A stretch of DNA of 64,000 nucleotides from contig JAAOOA010000060.1 in NCBI GenBank assembly GCA_012861695.1, forward strand, positions 3,857,183 through 3,921,182, given 5' to 3'. Under the pieces are notes generated by a model. It had not been told where the DNA came from and made no database searches. It saw only the letters and a program-made list of their open reading frames with translations. Positions 1-12,140 of this stretch are shown one piece after another (position 1 is the first letter of the stretch; each line of letters opens with the position of its first letter). Source of the DNA: Trematomus loennbergii. Lineage: Eukaryota; Chordata; Actinopteri; Perciformes; Nototheniidae. The translations under genes were made by a program, and so were the position numbers.

Positions 1-800
1 TCGAACAATCTATGGAAAAGGTCTTGACTTATTGTGCGATATCTTTACATGACTTAAATCATTCTTACGTTATTGATAATTAATAGAATAAATGAACATG
101 AACAAGATCATTTTTTATATATGGAATTGAGCAAGATATTTTACGTTACCTTTAACATACTTTATATGTATTATACATAAGTCCATCTATAATATTAAAG
201 TTTTGTACGTATTGGTACATTTTTTGGACACTACCTTTGATACTTTTAACGTTATCAACTGACTGTATAATTTATGGACATGACTTAAATAATTCTCACT
301 TAATCTAAGCACGGGACGACATAGGGACAAGAACTAGAACATGTTCAAGTTTCCGGCATATTTTAAGATGTATAGACGCGACCTTCAATAACTTTAATGT
401 TATCAAATGATCCTTCAATATATGAGCATGACTTAAATACTTATCACGTTATCAAGTTATTTGTTGATATATGGATATGGCCTGGATCCTTTATGCGTTA
501 TCGACATATGATATAATATATTGAGGCGTTCATCGATCATTTTAGCGTTGTCAGGTAGTTTACCATTAAGGACACATCCTTTGATCATTTGAATGTCATC
601 AATTGACCGTACAGTATATGGAAAGGACTTCAATAATACGTTGCATTACGTTATCGACAGACAGTGCAACATATGAACATGAGATAGATTATTTTAAAGT
701 TACAACTTATTGTACGATATATATTGACACAGCCTTTGATCATTTTTACATGATCAAACTTATCGTACAATATATGGTTGTGGTTTTGCAGTTTTTTGCT
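1..800. repeat. Degenerate satellite, about 49-50 bp period
   Basis: AT-rich DNA with a strongly diverged repeated unit built on atatggacatgactt, gatcatttta and cgttatcaa. The cgttatc-type anchors fall near 250, 399, 448, 498, 546, 594 and 651. Spacing is about 48-50 bp where consecutive units are clear, and 250 to 399 is three units. The array starts before the window and fades near 800. The short ORFs in it are not genes. No named family is recognised. Confidence 0.7.
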
Positions 801-2150
801 GTAGTCAGCTGTTGTGCTTGATGTCAGAATACACCGTTTCATGGCCATTATTAGATTTAAGATTGTCCATGACAAATCCTGAAAGTCAACCATTTATTTG
901 GGGTATTTTAATATTCTTATTACAACATGTGAATATTCTTAAGAATGAAATGTTCATTGCTTTTGGAAAGGATCTTCCCAATATTATGCTTAAATATGAT
1001 CATATCAGAGTAATGAAAGGGTCATGATTTGACGCCGTTTATCACAGTTGGTTTTCTGGGACAATATGTTGCTCAACAGAAGTCGTTATGACAGGCCTAC
1101 AGATCCTGCAGCGATTTGCAGCTTCTCTTAAAAGGTGGAAAGATGCTCCATTTGTGTAGGTCGCTGCTTATCTGTCATTGATGTATGGCTCTGATCTGGG
1201 ATCTGTCCACCACTGACGCCTGAAAACATCAACAGTTCTCCACCACCATCTATTCATCTCAAACACACATATACACACTCACACAATCTCGTTCCCAGTG
1301 GATATCATCGTAAAACGTCAGGTCTAATAATTCCAGTGAGTGTCAAATAAGGAATAGTTGCTGAAAGCGCCTTGAGCCACTTTATGTTGTATTTACTGAC
1401 ATGGCAGGGACTGTGAGTGAGATGCTGAGTGTGATGGAAACACGCTGCACGAGGCTGATTGAAATGATGATGACTTAAGATATCTGAGTCAACTCACAGA
1501 CACACTCAACTGGTTTGATGGACGCAGCAGAGAGCAGCTGCTTGGTCCGCAAAAAGTCTGAGAGCAAAGAAAATTGTCTTCTTTCCCCGATGTTAGCACT
1601 TTCATCCGGGCCTTTTCTTTTCTCTCTTTCCACCTGGTGCTCGGAGGTGGGCGTATTCTCCATCGCTCCCCCGGGAGTAGTTTTCCCATCCTCGATCCTC
1701 CTCTCCATTCTCCCGCACTCGGGCCAAAAAACACTTACCGGCCCCGTAATTGAGCCTCTGAGGACCGCTAAAGGAGACCTTCCCCCTCCGTCTTGCTCCG
1801 TCTTTCAGGAGCCTTTAATCCTCCTCTGATGTGCTTCAGCTGTTTACTTCATGTTCCGGCTCTCTGACACTGCTGCATGTCGAGCTGCAGAAAATATAAA
1901 GAAGATTTTACATCATTAGTTTTATGTTCTAATCGCTAATGTATTCTCTGATAGGCTTTTCTTCCCCCATTGGTTCCTGTTGCCAGGCCTGTTTTGCGTT
2001 TAGCTTGTTGGTTCCAAGGCTATCAGCGAAAGAAATTCCATAGAAAAATAAATGCAGTTACCTGGAATAATAAATCTGAAATAACACAAAGAAAAAGTCA
2101 GCTCAAATGTAAAATAAGCACCATATGCATTAGGGGAATAACACATATCA
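801..2150. other. Intronic or upstream sequence with nothing recognised
   Basis: No exon, RNA gene or clear element found. A GC-richer patch at 1490-1830 has open frames on both strands, but none resembles a known protein. Confidence 0.5.
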
Positions 2151-2159
2151 GCGTTGCTA

Positions 2160-3045
2160 AGGCACACGGGCCTAGCAAAATGTGAGCGCGGAGCGCGTGG
2201 AATTTTTTAGTGTGCGTGCGAAGTGCGCGCCGCCAATATGTTTCTATGTGTCTGCCAGCACAAGAAAGGCTCTTGAGGCTCTCCAGGTGTATTTGCTAAA
2301 TCACCTTTATTGAACATACAGTAACACAAATACTACACATCCACATAACAAACAATCTAAATAAAATGTATGCAATTTAATTATTTTAACCCGCTTTATT
2401 TGGGGGTGGACCTCACATCCTCTAGGGGGTCCTCACCTCCTCTAGGGGGGTCCGGGGGCATGCACCCCCGGGAAGATTTGTTTTTAAATGTTGAAGTGAA
2501 ATGCATCAATCTGGAGCACTTTGAGCACAGCATGAATTGATGGATACAGCTCTCAACACTCAGATGAAAGAGAGATGTATACTTTTCAATAATCCAAACA
2601 TCTTTAGAATATGATCTCAACCAATAACAAATCATTTAAACTTGTTTATTCTTATCTTATGTTACCTAGTTAGCATTCTTTCTTTTTATTTATGCATATT
2701 TTACTAATCACTCCCCTTTTAAACTGTTTTGTTGTACTGTCCTATAGTACACATTGGAATGATTTCTTACTTTATTTTTTACGACTAAGCTATATTAAAT
2801 AGATAAAGGTGTGCTCTCTCTAGCTCTCTCGCTCTGTCTCGCTCGCTCAGAGAGGCTCCTCCGTGGCGATGACGCGAGCGCCATGTATTATTATTTTAAT
2901 GTATACAAAAAAAAAAGATTAAAATAGCAGCGGCGCGCATACATTCAGCAGTGGCGCGGCGCGCATACATTCAGCAGTGGCGCGGCGCGCATACATTCAG
3001 CAGTGGCGCGGCGCCGCTGCTGAATGTATATAGGGGAAACACTGC
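2160..3045. mobile_element. Degraded hAT-like element remnant
   Basis: Includes a C/G-rich block at 2400-2480 followed by a stretch (2480-2720) that recurs at 7209-7430 and, reversed, at 19560-19740. The end ggggaaacactg at 3033-3044 matches the reverse complement of the CAGTGTTTCC-type terminus seen at 4998. A 26-bp tandem repeat lies at 2936-3013. The other terminus was not found, so the boundaries are approximate. Confidence 0.45.
2934..3031. repeat. 26-bp tandem repeat ending in an inverted half
   Basis: Three copies of a 26-bp unit (gcgcgcatac-attcagcagt-ggcgcg) run head to tail from about 2936. They end in the reverse complement of the unit core (gccgctgctgaatgtatat, 3012-3030), so the last copy can fold into a GC-rich hairpin. 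Confidence 0.8.
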
Positions 3046-4069
3046 ATATAGTATGTGTTTCTCTATGTAATCACTTGCTGTTCTTCTAAATATGTTTTGC
3101 AATCATTAGCCTTTATTATTCTGCTGCTTTTGGTCCTGAAATAGAAATAATCATCACGTCCTACTATTATTCTTTTTTAAAGAAAGACAAAACGTTCCTG
3201 CTATTCTCCTAATCATTGCTTCCATCCTGTAATTTGCAAAATGGTGTTTGTACTGTAAATTCATATTGATAATCCTTCTGTGTGTTAGCTCCTAAGTGGA
3301 TAAACCTAAATGTCTCTCAGACCTAATTGTTGAATCCATTCCCCCCGTGTTATTGCCTCTGAACTGTCCCCTCTATCTGCAGAAAGAGAGATAAACCTCC
3401 TTTCAAAGGACCTTTTCACCCATTTGGACCATAAATGTGTATAGAAGATTGTTTCATGTCCATAGTTGCTTTTATAAAAGCGGCCTATTACATAATTAAC
3501 ATTCTTAGGTTTGGGTTTGCTGCCTTTTTATTGCTCAGAATCTCAAAAATAAATAGTACACAAAACCACCCTGTTTAACTAGAATTTGTGAATCTCCTCA
3601 GAATCTGAAGATTAGAATCTTCTTAAATGAACAGATTTTCTCCCACTGCTCCTAGCTTCTTGGGTCTCAATGCAGCCTGAAAGAAAGCCTGCAGGCAGGA
3701 CTCAGGGCTGACTTACCCACCTCCACCTACTCTGCATTATTGGGGGTAAATACAACTCTGTTTCCTAGTTTAAAAGGACTTTGAAGCTACTAAAAAGTCC
3801 CATCTAGAGTAACTTAGAAAAGTCATAAATAGTTTGTTTTGTTACAAAATGTTTTTTTATCTGCAGATGAAACTATCAGTGAATGTTACACACAGGAGCC
3901 TGTTCAATCCTCTGTTGTAGACGTTTGGTCAGAACACGTTGTCAATGTCTTCCTCAGCTTGAAAGGCTGGAGGATAACTCAAATCCTTTATTATTCTTTG
4001 TCTTTTCAGGTTGATAACTCTTGAAATGGAAACAAAAGACAAAATAAACATACTAGGCACAGCACAACC
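3046..4069. other. No recognised feature
   Basis: AT-rich non-coding DNA. Only short random ORFs are seen. Confidence 0.5.
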
Positions 4070-4542
4070 TATGGTGGCCAACTGGTGCAAATGCCTTACA
4101 AAAGAGAAACGCCCTGCAGTTTCAGAAACGATGCTAAAAAAACAACACAAATGTGCCAAAACACATGGAAATGAGTTGTTAGTTAGTCTGTTTCATAGTT
4201 GTAAGTGTTTTGTCAGTATATTTGAAATGACTAGGAAAGCTAGCTATCTTACGGCAGATCTGCAATAATATCGGAAGGAATCTTGCAATGACTTTGTTAA
4301 AATAAGCCGATAAACCTTACATTTTAGGAAAGTTTCTAACAACAGTGACAGTTTGCCAACTTTATAATCCCCCAACGTCAACATGTGCTCCGGTCCCAGC
4401 TGTGTGCGTCACCTTTTAGTGTCCCCTGGATGTGTTTTGGCACATTTGTGTTTTTATATTTGTATTGTTTTTCAAAATGCAGCGCGTTTCTCCTAAAGTG
4501 TTTTGGGACATTGTAGCGTATTGGCACCTGTTGGCCACCATA
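4070..4542. mobile_element. MITE, TATGGTGGCC family, copy 1
   Basis: Starts tatggtggccaactggtgc and ends gcacctgttggccaccata, an inverted terminal repeat of about 19 bp with one or two mismatches. The interior shares blocks with a second copy at 46065-46657 (for example cccagctgtgtgcgtcac and gtgttttggcacatttgtg). It has no transposase. The superfamily is not settled. Confidence 0.75.
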
Positions 4543-4997
4543 TTTTCAACTAAAAGATCTAAATAAATCACTTCACTAATTATCATTAATCAAATGATAA
4601 CGAAATTGAAAAATAAGATTCAGATAAATTGATGACTATCTGTAAAACAAAAAAAGAAAGAATCTAAATTTGAAATACATACAAAAAAATGAAATAATGT
4701 GTTGTGAGTGGTGTCACTGTAGCTATAGTACTGGGCTGTTTGCAATTTTAAGGAAATACCTCAATTAATAAATGATTTTGAAAGAATCAATCTATCTCTT
4801 TTCTGCAGCTTATCTAGTTTCAGGTTCATTTAATTATTTATATCAATAAGAATGATTTGGATGTGTTATCTGTGATGCAATGAAAAACAGCTTTTTAATC
4901 AAGCGTTACTATTTTGGAAAACAAAAAATAGCTTTCTTTGTGGTAAAAAGGTTTAAAACAGATTGAAATTGAACTTATTGAATTCTGCAGTAACCCT

Positions 4998-5394
4998 CAG
5001 TGTTTCCCCCTACCATTGTCTTGGAGGGGCCCGCCAACGGAGCCCCGCCAACGGAGCCCCGCCAACGGAGCCCCGCGCCCCCCTGAAATTCAAGATGTTT
5101 AAAACTTTTTTTTAAATTCATTTTTCTTTTTATATATATATATATATATATAGCACCAAATTGCAACTAATCTATATCTACTGTCACTTTTCACATGTGC
5201 TCTTTTATTAATAAACTAAACGCTTTTATTTTAAGTTTGTTTTTGACCCTAAGAAACACTGATGCATTAATCAACAACAATAATCCACAGCTCCTCTCTC
5301 TGCTCCAGAGGATTTCAAAAATATATATCCCAATGCCACCCCGCCCGCTCAGGCAGCACCCCCCCCCCAAGCAGTAAACCCAGGGGAAACACTG
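4998..5394. mobile_element. MITE with CAGTGTTTCCCC termini (hAT-like)
   Basis: Left end cagtgtttcccc at 4998, right end ggggaaacactg finishing at 5394. The target duplication is unclear. The interior holds three copies of a 14-bp unit (ccgccaacggagcc, about 5032-5074) and a short TA run at 5134-5152. It is non-coding. Confidence 0.65.
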
Positions 5395-5997
5395 ACCCTT
5401 ATTTAGTACTTTTTTATTCAAAGTGAACAGATAATTAAGTATTATTACACTGAGTAAAGCATGGAGCTCTCTGAATTGAAGATGCTAATGAAGCATAAGG
5501 TCCCAGTTAAAAATGCACCATTATACCTTCACACTATAGAGGAGTCTCAAAACTCGGCCTTTTACAACCACACACCACTTTTTCATGTATCAGTGACTGT
5601 GAGTGTACTGAGTTATTAAGCTTTGATTATGCACAAATTAATTTAGCCATCCAGCCGCGAAGCGTTGATATTTCCCCTTTCTACATCCATCAATTCTACA
5701 CAGCGCTGTCGTAATTCCCACTGCAATATTAACACTCGGTGATCAAAAACTCTGCAGCCGGCGACCAATCAATCAGGCAAACTGCCAACTGAGAGGGGGG
5801 GGAAGGGAAGATGATAGATCAGGATTTATGTTGTTACTGCAGTGCAGTGACACTTCTGAGCTCCTTGTGTCAGGGCTTTTATGAAATGATAAGCTAGTCA
5901 CTGCGGACTGGCTCCTTACTGTGTGTGTGAGGGAGGGAGAGAAGAGAATAGTGATACAATGGTGATAAACCTCGTGTGTGTGTGTTTGTGTCCACAG
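5395..5997. other. Intron sequence before exon A
   Basis: No exon or element recognised apart from the TG-rich stretch at 5974-5990 that forms the 3' splice-site context of exon A. Confidence 0.5.
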
Positions 5998-6099
5998 CAC
6001 AGTCCCTTCTTTGCGGAGCAGCTGACAGCGTTCCAGGTGTGGCTGACCATGGGAGTGGAGAACAGAAACCCTCCGGAGCAACTCCCCATCGTACTGCAG
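5998..6099 (+). CDS. rptor: RPTOR exon A (HSPFFAEQL...PIVLQ)
   Basis: 102 nt encoding 34 residues, phase 0 at both ends. The peptide runs from [19 protein letters not shown] to EQLPIVLQ and is essentially the vertebrate Raptor sequence at the start of the alpha-solenoid after the RNC domain. The acceptor is tccacag preceded by a TG-rich stretch (5974-5990). The donor gtacacacac runs straight into a CA repeat. The previous exon, which should end in the TAFR region, is not visible in the 6 kb upstream, so the intron before it is at least that long. No frame damage. Confidence 0.95.
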
Positions 6100-6916
6100 G
6101 TACACACACACACATTAAATAGTGTTTGTTCTGTGGATTTTTTACATAACATACATTTTGGGTGTAAAGCAAGCTGAGGTCCATACATACTTATATTGAA
6201 TAAAATAATGTAGAAAAAAGCTAATCTAAGCTAATTTATTTGCAAATACATTTGTATATCTAACTCCTACTTCCTCCAGAATATCAGTTTATGTACATGT
6301 TGTGCATCTCTTCATTATGCTTATCTACTCTTAGAAAAAGAGTAGTGCAGTAGTTAGGAAGTTAGAATGGCAAGGGTTCCCACGACAAAAAGGCTTAGGG
6401 ATTTTTTCATTGGATTTTGGAACATTGTAAAAAATAAGATCTGTGGCAAACACATTTGATACCTACACGTACTGATCAGCAGGATAATCTCGACATATTA
6501 ACACCACTTTCATAATAGTTGAAGCCTAAATTCATTTTCCAGAAGTGAATTTTTTTGCATCCGCCCTTTTTTAAATTGCGTTAAAGCTTCAGACACTTAA
6601 TAGTGGGGTACTGTCATATTTTGCATCATAAAACAAAAATGATGTCTTTGAAATGAGGGAAAGTGCTTAAATGCTAACTTATTTTTGGTTTGCACCTTAA
6701 TAACAGTTGATCTGCCACTTTACCATCTCACCAATAAATGACTTATGTAACTGAGACCAATTTTTGAAAATCATGAATTTAAGAAATAGATAAAGCCACC
6801 AATCTTGCATATTTACTGTTTGAATAGGGCTTCAATCTCCTATTACACAGGAGCAAATGAAAAACACACCACACCGGCATAGAGTCTACCACTGGCTTTG
6901 AAAATACCCATTAGAG
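6100..6916 (+). other. Start of RPTOR intron A, nothing else recognised
   Basis: A short CA repeat at 6102-6115 follows the donor. The rest is AT-rich, non-coding and has no recognised element. Confidence 0.5.
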
Positions 6917-7208
6917 CAGGGGTGGGGAACCTTTTTCCTCTCAAGGGCCATTTCAATGTTTTCAACATCCTCCGAGGGCCGTACAAATGATTGACCTCTG
7001 CTTAAAGATACTAAAATCACAGCCCATTCATTTGGCCTTTCTTTCATGCTGTGCAAAGAAAAAGCAACCTCTTAATCCAGATATCTTACCATGACTCGCG
7101 CATGCATGCACGTGCACGGTTGTGGCATGACCACCACAACAGAAAGATATGGACACAAGATGTGTGCAAATGTATTTAGTTTCCTATCCATGTGGACATG
7201 ATTTAAGT

Positions 7209-7500
7209 TGGGGGGGGGGGACCTAACCTCCTCTAGGGGGTCCGGGGGCATGCTCCCCCCCGAAGATTATTTTTTAAATGTTGAAGTTAAAAGCATCAAT
7301 CTGGTGCACTTTGAGAGCAAAATGAAGAGATCTATGGATACATCTCTCAACACCCATATGAAGCAGAACTGTAAGCAGATTTCTTTTTCTTTATGGATAT
7401 TTTACAAATCACTCCCCTTTCAAACTGTATTTTTTTATTTTTTTTACTGTCATATAGTATTTTATACCTGTTTACTTTATTCTCTTATTTTTTTATAACT
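7209..7500. repeat. Dispersed hAT-associated repeat block
   Basis: A G run, then cctcctctagggggtccggg, then a stretch ending near 7430. It is shared with 2431-2720 (same orientation) and 19560-19740 (reverse). It may be the 3' non-coding part of a larger transposon. Confidence 0.6.
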
Positions 7501-8184
7501 ATAATGATCATATAAAGATGTGCCTTTACCTCACTGGTTGGAGAAAAAGCTTCTTATATTCGTTAGCATAGCTAGCTAACCAGATGCTAATAACAACAAA
7601 GGTATTGACTGTATGATCTGTATGACAGATGAACAGATCTCCACTGGGCTTACACCTAAAGACACAGCCACGCAAAAACTGCAGCATGTGTACGGCTCCT
7701 TATGGGTACTGCAATTTTTGAAGTGGCGGAGCGGCGTTCTGGTGCTCTCCGTCAGAACTACACCCCTGTCAGACCAGACATATACCACGTGATGACACGT
7801 TAGGCTCGTGTTGTGTTCAAGGACCCTGACCTGGCCCGGAAAAACAGGCACTCGCTTGTTTAATTATTTTGCGGTCTAGATTCTTTTTTTTTTGCGTGTG
7901 TTTATAAATTACATCAAGGCAGGGGCGGACTGGCCATCTGTAGAATCTGGAGAACCACAGAACGGCCGGTCGTCAAGGGCCGTTGACGGCCGGCCGGCAC
8001 TTTAAAAAAAAATTGTTTAAAGTCATCATTTAAGTTGCGCTGACGGCCGACAGAGGGCGACAGCGGCCGCTAATGCAGTTGTGTGGTTCTTATCTGTCAA
8101 ATAATCACACACGAAGAAGAAAAAAGACCGGCCACACGAAGAGAAGGGATTAGATGCCGCGGCAGACAGGGAAAATGAAAAAAC

Positions 8185-8490
8185 ATGGATAAAAATCAAA
8201 GAAAACGAAAAGAAAAAGGTGCAGCCGAGAAGGCAAGAGAAGAAAAGGTGAAGTCACTCGCAGGTGATGCATGTAAATGTCGCAAATTGACAGACCTTTT
8301 TGGCAGCAGCGCTGCTACAAGCACTATCATCAGCAGCTTAGAACAATTGCAAGATGATGAAGAGAATGATGAGGGCGCGAGTTCAGATATACAGCCAGCC
8401 TCCTGTGTTCATGATGAGTTGAGCTGGTGGAAGAACCAGCACATACAACTGCAGGGCAAGAGCAAGAGGTGGGTGAGAATTATCCCTTGA
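8185..8490 (+). pseudogene. hAT transposase N-terminal remnant
   Basis: An open frame of 101 codons starting MDKNQRKRKEKGAAEKAREE, then KVKSLAGDACKCRKLTDLFG, then an acidic Ser/Glu stretch. A basic KRK.GA.K.R start followed by an LT.LF motif is typical of fish hAT transposases. No zinc finger, catalytic or dimerisation region follows, so the gene is truncated. The product, if any, would be non-functional. Confidence 0.6.
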
Positions 8491-8876
8491 ACTCAGTGGC
8501 GTTTTCTCCTGGAGGCCAAGGGAAGCCAGGCTTCCCCTGTTTTTTTGGATTGTAGTTATAATTTTAATAAATAAATAAAAACACTTCGTTTAGTTTCGGT
8601 AATTATTCTGCCGGCATCTCTCCGCCATTTTCATTGAGTATTTTACAAAGAGTGAAACAGCGCCCCTCTAGATGTTATGGTGAAACAGTAGATTGCACTC
8701 TGTTGCGAGAGGAGGCCAGACAAAATTGGCTTCCCTTGGTGAAAAAAATTGAGGGAATGACCAATCAGATGAGGCTCACGTCATGCCAATCCAATCAAAT
8801 CGCATCAACTTCAGTTTGTACTGTAACTGTCATCACCGCCCTTAAAAAGTAGCAAGCAACTGAAGCAAGTGCAATT

Positions 8877-8963
8877 ATGGAGGGTGGAGATTTGGATCAT
8901 TTCATAAAAAATTATTTTACTAAACTTCCGCTACTACAGCAGCAACTAAAAATGAAATACTGA
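8877..8963 (+). pseudogene. Second hAT transposase start, truncated
   Basis: 28 codons then a stop: MEGGDLDHFIKNYFTKLP then LLQQQLKMKY. I recall similar starts in fish hAT proteins, but this rests on a short match. It lies downstream of a block beginning about 8493 (cagtggcgttttctcctgg) that looks like yet another hAT terminus, whose partner was not found. Confidence 0.4.
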
Positions 8964-9203
8964 TGACAGGCCAATGCCCAAACTGGAGCTGTGTACAGAG
9001 AGGAAAAAAGGAGCCAATCGGACGTAAAACTTTAAATAATAAACAGCGGATTTCTAACATTTGACATTTCATGTGGCCGGACTGGGTCAGTTTCCAGGGC
9101 TAAATTTTTGTCCCAGTCCGCCCCTGCATCGAGGGCCGTACCAAATGGTCTCGCGGTCCGTATACGGCCCGGAGGCCGGAGGTTCCCCACCCCAGCATTA
9201 GAG

Positions 9204-9698
9204 CAATACTTCTATTCTTGCTGCGCTCCTCCCTTTATTTATCTCCACCCCCCCCTCCTCCATACAAAACACAGCGTGAGAAATGCACTGCAAAATTCTA
9301 GCTCTAGATTGAGTTCTGCATTTTCTGGCCAGTTATCTTCATTACAACCCTGCAACAAAAGTCAGTGACAGGAGCGGTGTCTGCTGTGCTCCCTGTGGGG
9401 GTGTAACATTGGTTCGGGAAGCTTTAATTAGGCTGGAATCTGGCTGAAGAACCCTGCTCAGAGTGCGTCAGCTGTTGAGTTACAGCAGCTGGATGTTCTC
9501 TTCCCCCCCCCCCCCCCTCCAGCACCATCCCGCGGGGTTGTACTCTTATATTATATCACAGCGTAGTGGTGGTTCGCTGCTGTCCGTGTTGAATGGTAAT
9601 TTCCTGCTGAATCAGCACACTGCGAGCCGCAGCACGTCCATACAGCAGTTCTGTCGGGAGCCGTTAACAGGCAGGGAGAAGGCAGAGTGATTGGGGGT
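9204..9698 (+). other. RPTOR intron A, no recognised feature
   Basis: Non-coding. It contains a C run at 9506-9518 and runs into the TG microsatellite. Confidence 0.5.
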
Positions 9699-10022
<324 letters not shown>

Positions 10023-10044
10023 GACAAAAGAAGTAAAGCAGACT

Positions 10045-10466
10045 TTAAAGGGTCCCTATTATTCTTTTGTGTAGTGTGTTGAATAGGTTTTTGTTCATGT
10101 AAATGGTCTGCAAAGGCTAAAAATCCCCCCCTTGCCTGAAACTCCTCCATTGGACATCTTTGTTTACTTCAGTAACATTATGACATCACTATGTAACACT
10201 TCTGCTTCTATTGGCTAGCGCTCCAACATATTGTAAGTGATAGGCTAAGGGGTGGGACATCTCTAAGCAGTTGATCAATCACAACAGAGCCGGCCAGCTA
10301 ACCAATCAGAGCAGACTGGGCTCTGGTTTCAGACAGAGGGTGAAAAGAGGTGCTGCAGGCAGGATGAGAGAAATAAAGAGCTTGTTGAACATTAGAGCAT
10401 GGAGACATGTCACAGTAGAGACACAACATACTGAACCTGGATATGAGCAGAGTATGTCCTCTTTAA
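10045..10466. mobile_element. MITE with TTAA ends (family shared with 36379-36809)
   Basis: Begins ttaaagggtccctattat and ends agtatgtcctctttaa. TTAA at both ends suggests a TTAA target duplication (piggyBac or Kolobok type). Internal blocks (mttggctagcgctccaac-like, gagcatggagacatgtcac) recur reversed at 36379-36809. No coding capacity. Confidence 0.72.
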
Positions 10467-10492
10467 GATTACACAACATAGGGCCGCTGTAT

Positions 10493-10675
10493 TGATGATC
10501 TGGTATAGCTGGTAGCCCATACTGTGTACTGGGGCTCATGCCCCGCTGCAGACCCAGGTCTGAATCCCACCTGGAACCGTTTGTGTGTGACATCGACTAT
10601 GTGCCCCCCCCTTTCAACTCCCCACTAAAGGCATTGGTGGCTTAAAAGATCATTTTAAAAAAGAAAAAAAGGAAG
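10493..10675 (+). mobile_element. tRNA-derived SINE
   Basis: A tRNA-like head with an A box (tggtatagctggtag, 10501-10515) and a B box (ggtctgaatcc, 10558-10568) is followed by a pyrimidine-rich part and an A-rich tail (10652-10673). The layout matches a tRNA-derived SINE common in spiny-rayed fish. It is diverged and not a working tRNA. Confidence 0.65.
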
Positions 10676-11192
10676 AATATACAACATTATTCAGATTTAA
10701 GGGCAGACTCCTCTCAAAGCTCCTCTACACTCTCTGATGAAACGGATGGACACACAAACAGGTCTTATCTCTTGAGTTGCACAAGAATAAAGTGAAAAGA
10801 CAAGGGTATTCTCAGAAGATTTACGATTTGGTGCCCAAATATAATCTGGCTCCATTTGAAAAGATGCAATGAGCTACAGAAAACGGGCAACAGAGAGGGG
10901 CTCCATCAATAATGCTGTTTAATGAAATGAGCAAAGGGAGGACAACAGAGCGCAGGAATGAGAGATACGATGCAGGGTTGTCTTGACAACAGCCATTTCA
11001 TCCAGGAAGGATTAACAGATTGTGCAATGGGATTACATCGCCTCTTTGTGTTGTGTTGTTACGGTTACAGCAGCACATTCACATCAGGCAGGAGTGATGT
11101 CACACATAATAAGGTGACGCGTGCGTCTCGCAGCTCGTACACACTTACTCATCGCGCTAAAGGTGTTACGCAAATGAGGAGGCAAATATGCA

Positions 11193-11194
<2 letters not shown>

Positions 11195-11257
<63 letters not shown>
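11195..11257. repeat. (CA)n microsatellite
   Basis: About 31 uninterrupted CA units. Confidence 0.97.
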
Positions 11258-11258
<1 letters not shown>

Positions 11259-12099
11259 TTCAACACATTTATTATAACAGCATGTTAAGGGGTTTTTCAT
11301 CCCTGCTTTGATGGAATTGACATGCATGTCATTTTAATCATGTGGATACAATGTGTGTGTGGGCCACTGTAGAACAATATTCACTGATATCTAAGGCAAA
11401 GGCCTCATCTGCTCTCTAAATATCTGTAATTGAAATGCCCATATCTGTGGAAAAACAATTTCTTGTTAGTTGATTTGTATGAGCTACAGTGGATATTATT
11501 TGGCAAGACAATAGCATAGCAATTAATTTTCAAATAGAATGAATAATTATCTTTTTATTAGTACTCTTTTGTCAAAAGTCCTTCCTAATATACAGTAAAG
11601 TCAGGAAATATGAGATTTAAAATAGAAAATGTGTAGGAACCCTGGATGAATCGAGCTTGTCTGCTTTCCTTATTGTTATAGAGCACAGATCTATGTCTCA
11701 GACACTTGAACACACACCCACACACACACGTACATGTCCGTGTTCCCACGCTGGTCCTTGGAGATGGGGGCAGCCCCGGGCCGGTCTTCCCTCAGCCCCC
11801 CCCCTCTCCTGGTGGTCTCTGCAGGGTGAAGTCACGGAGAGTGCTAAGAATACCTCGTGTTGGTGGAAGTGTGTGTGTGTGGACGTGGGTTCCTCCATAT
11901 GCTTGTTCCCACACACACTGTGGGGATAAGGGTGTGGACCGGTGTCCAGCCTTCACACAGACCTTGTGTGCACACACACACACACTTAGAATATACATTT
12001 TTAGCGCATACCATATGCCTCCTTTAAATATTATCTTTTGCCAAAACTGCTACGTCGTGATCGCATTTGGCTTCAGTGCTATACACCTTAATTCAAGCG

Positions 12100-12102
<3 letters not shown>

Positions 12103-12140
<38 letters not shown>

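Larger units (their letters stand above)
7920..9126. mobile_element. hAT element nested inside the outer hAT
   Basis: Left terminus CAGGGGCGGACTGG at 7920, right terminus CCAGTCCGCCCCTG ending at 9126. The flanking 8-mers catcaagg (7912-7919) and catcgagg (9127-9134) differ at one base and form the target duplication. Two transposase N-terminal remnants lie inside. It inserted into the outer element after that one had landed. Confidence 0.87.
6917..9195. mobile_element. hAT element with 8-bp target duplication (outer)
   Basis: Left terminus CAGGGGTGGGGAACC at 6917, right terminus GGTTCCCCACCCCAG ending at 9195: 15-bp inverted repeats with one mismatch. The 8-bp target duplication CATTAGAG is perfect (6909-6916 and 9196-9203). 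The termini and 8-bp duplication are diagnostic for hAT transposons. Most of the 2279 bp is non-coding debris plus a second hAT. A block near 7640-7720 matches 31770-31830 in reverse orientation. No intact transposase. Confidence 0.9.

Noticed and set aside
1..800. CRISPR-like array at the start
   Set aside because: Repeats are diverged with no unique spacers, and the window is vertebrate DNA.
1475..1829. Overlapping ORFs of 77-104 codons
   Set aside because: They lie on opposite strands in a GC-richer patch with no family motif, splice context or conservation that I can see.
10495..10570. Functional tRNA gene
   Set aside because: The B box is altered and the head is followed by a SINE-type body and A-rich tail.
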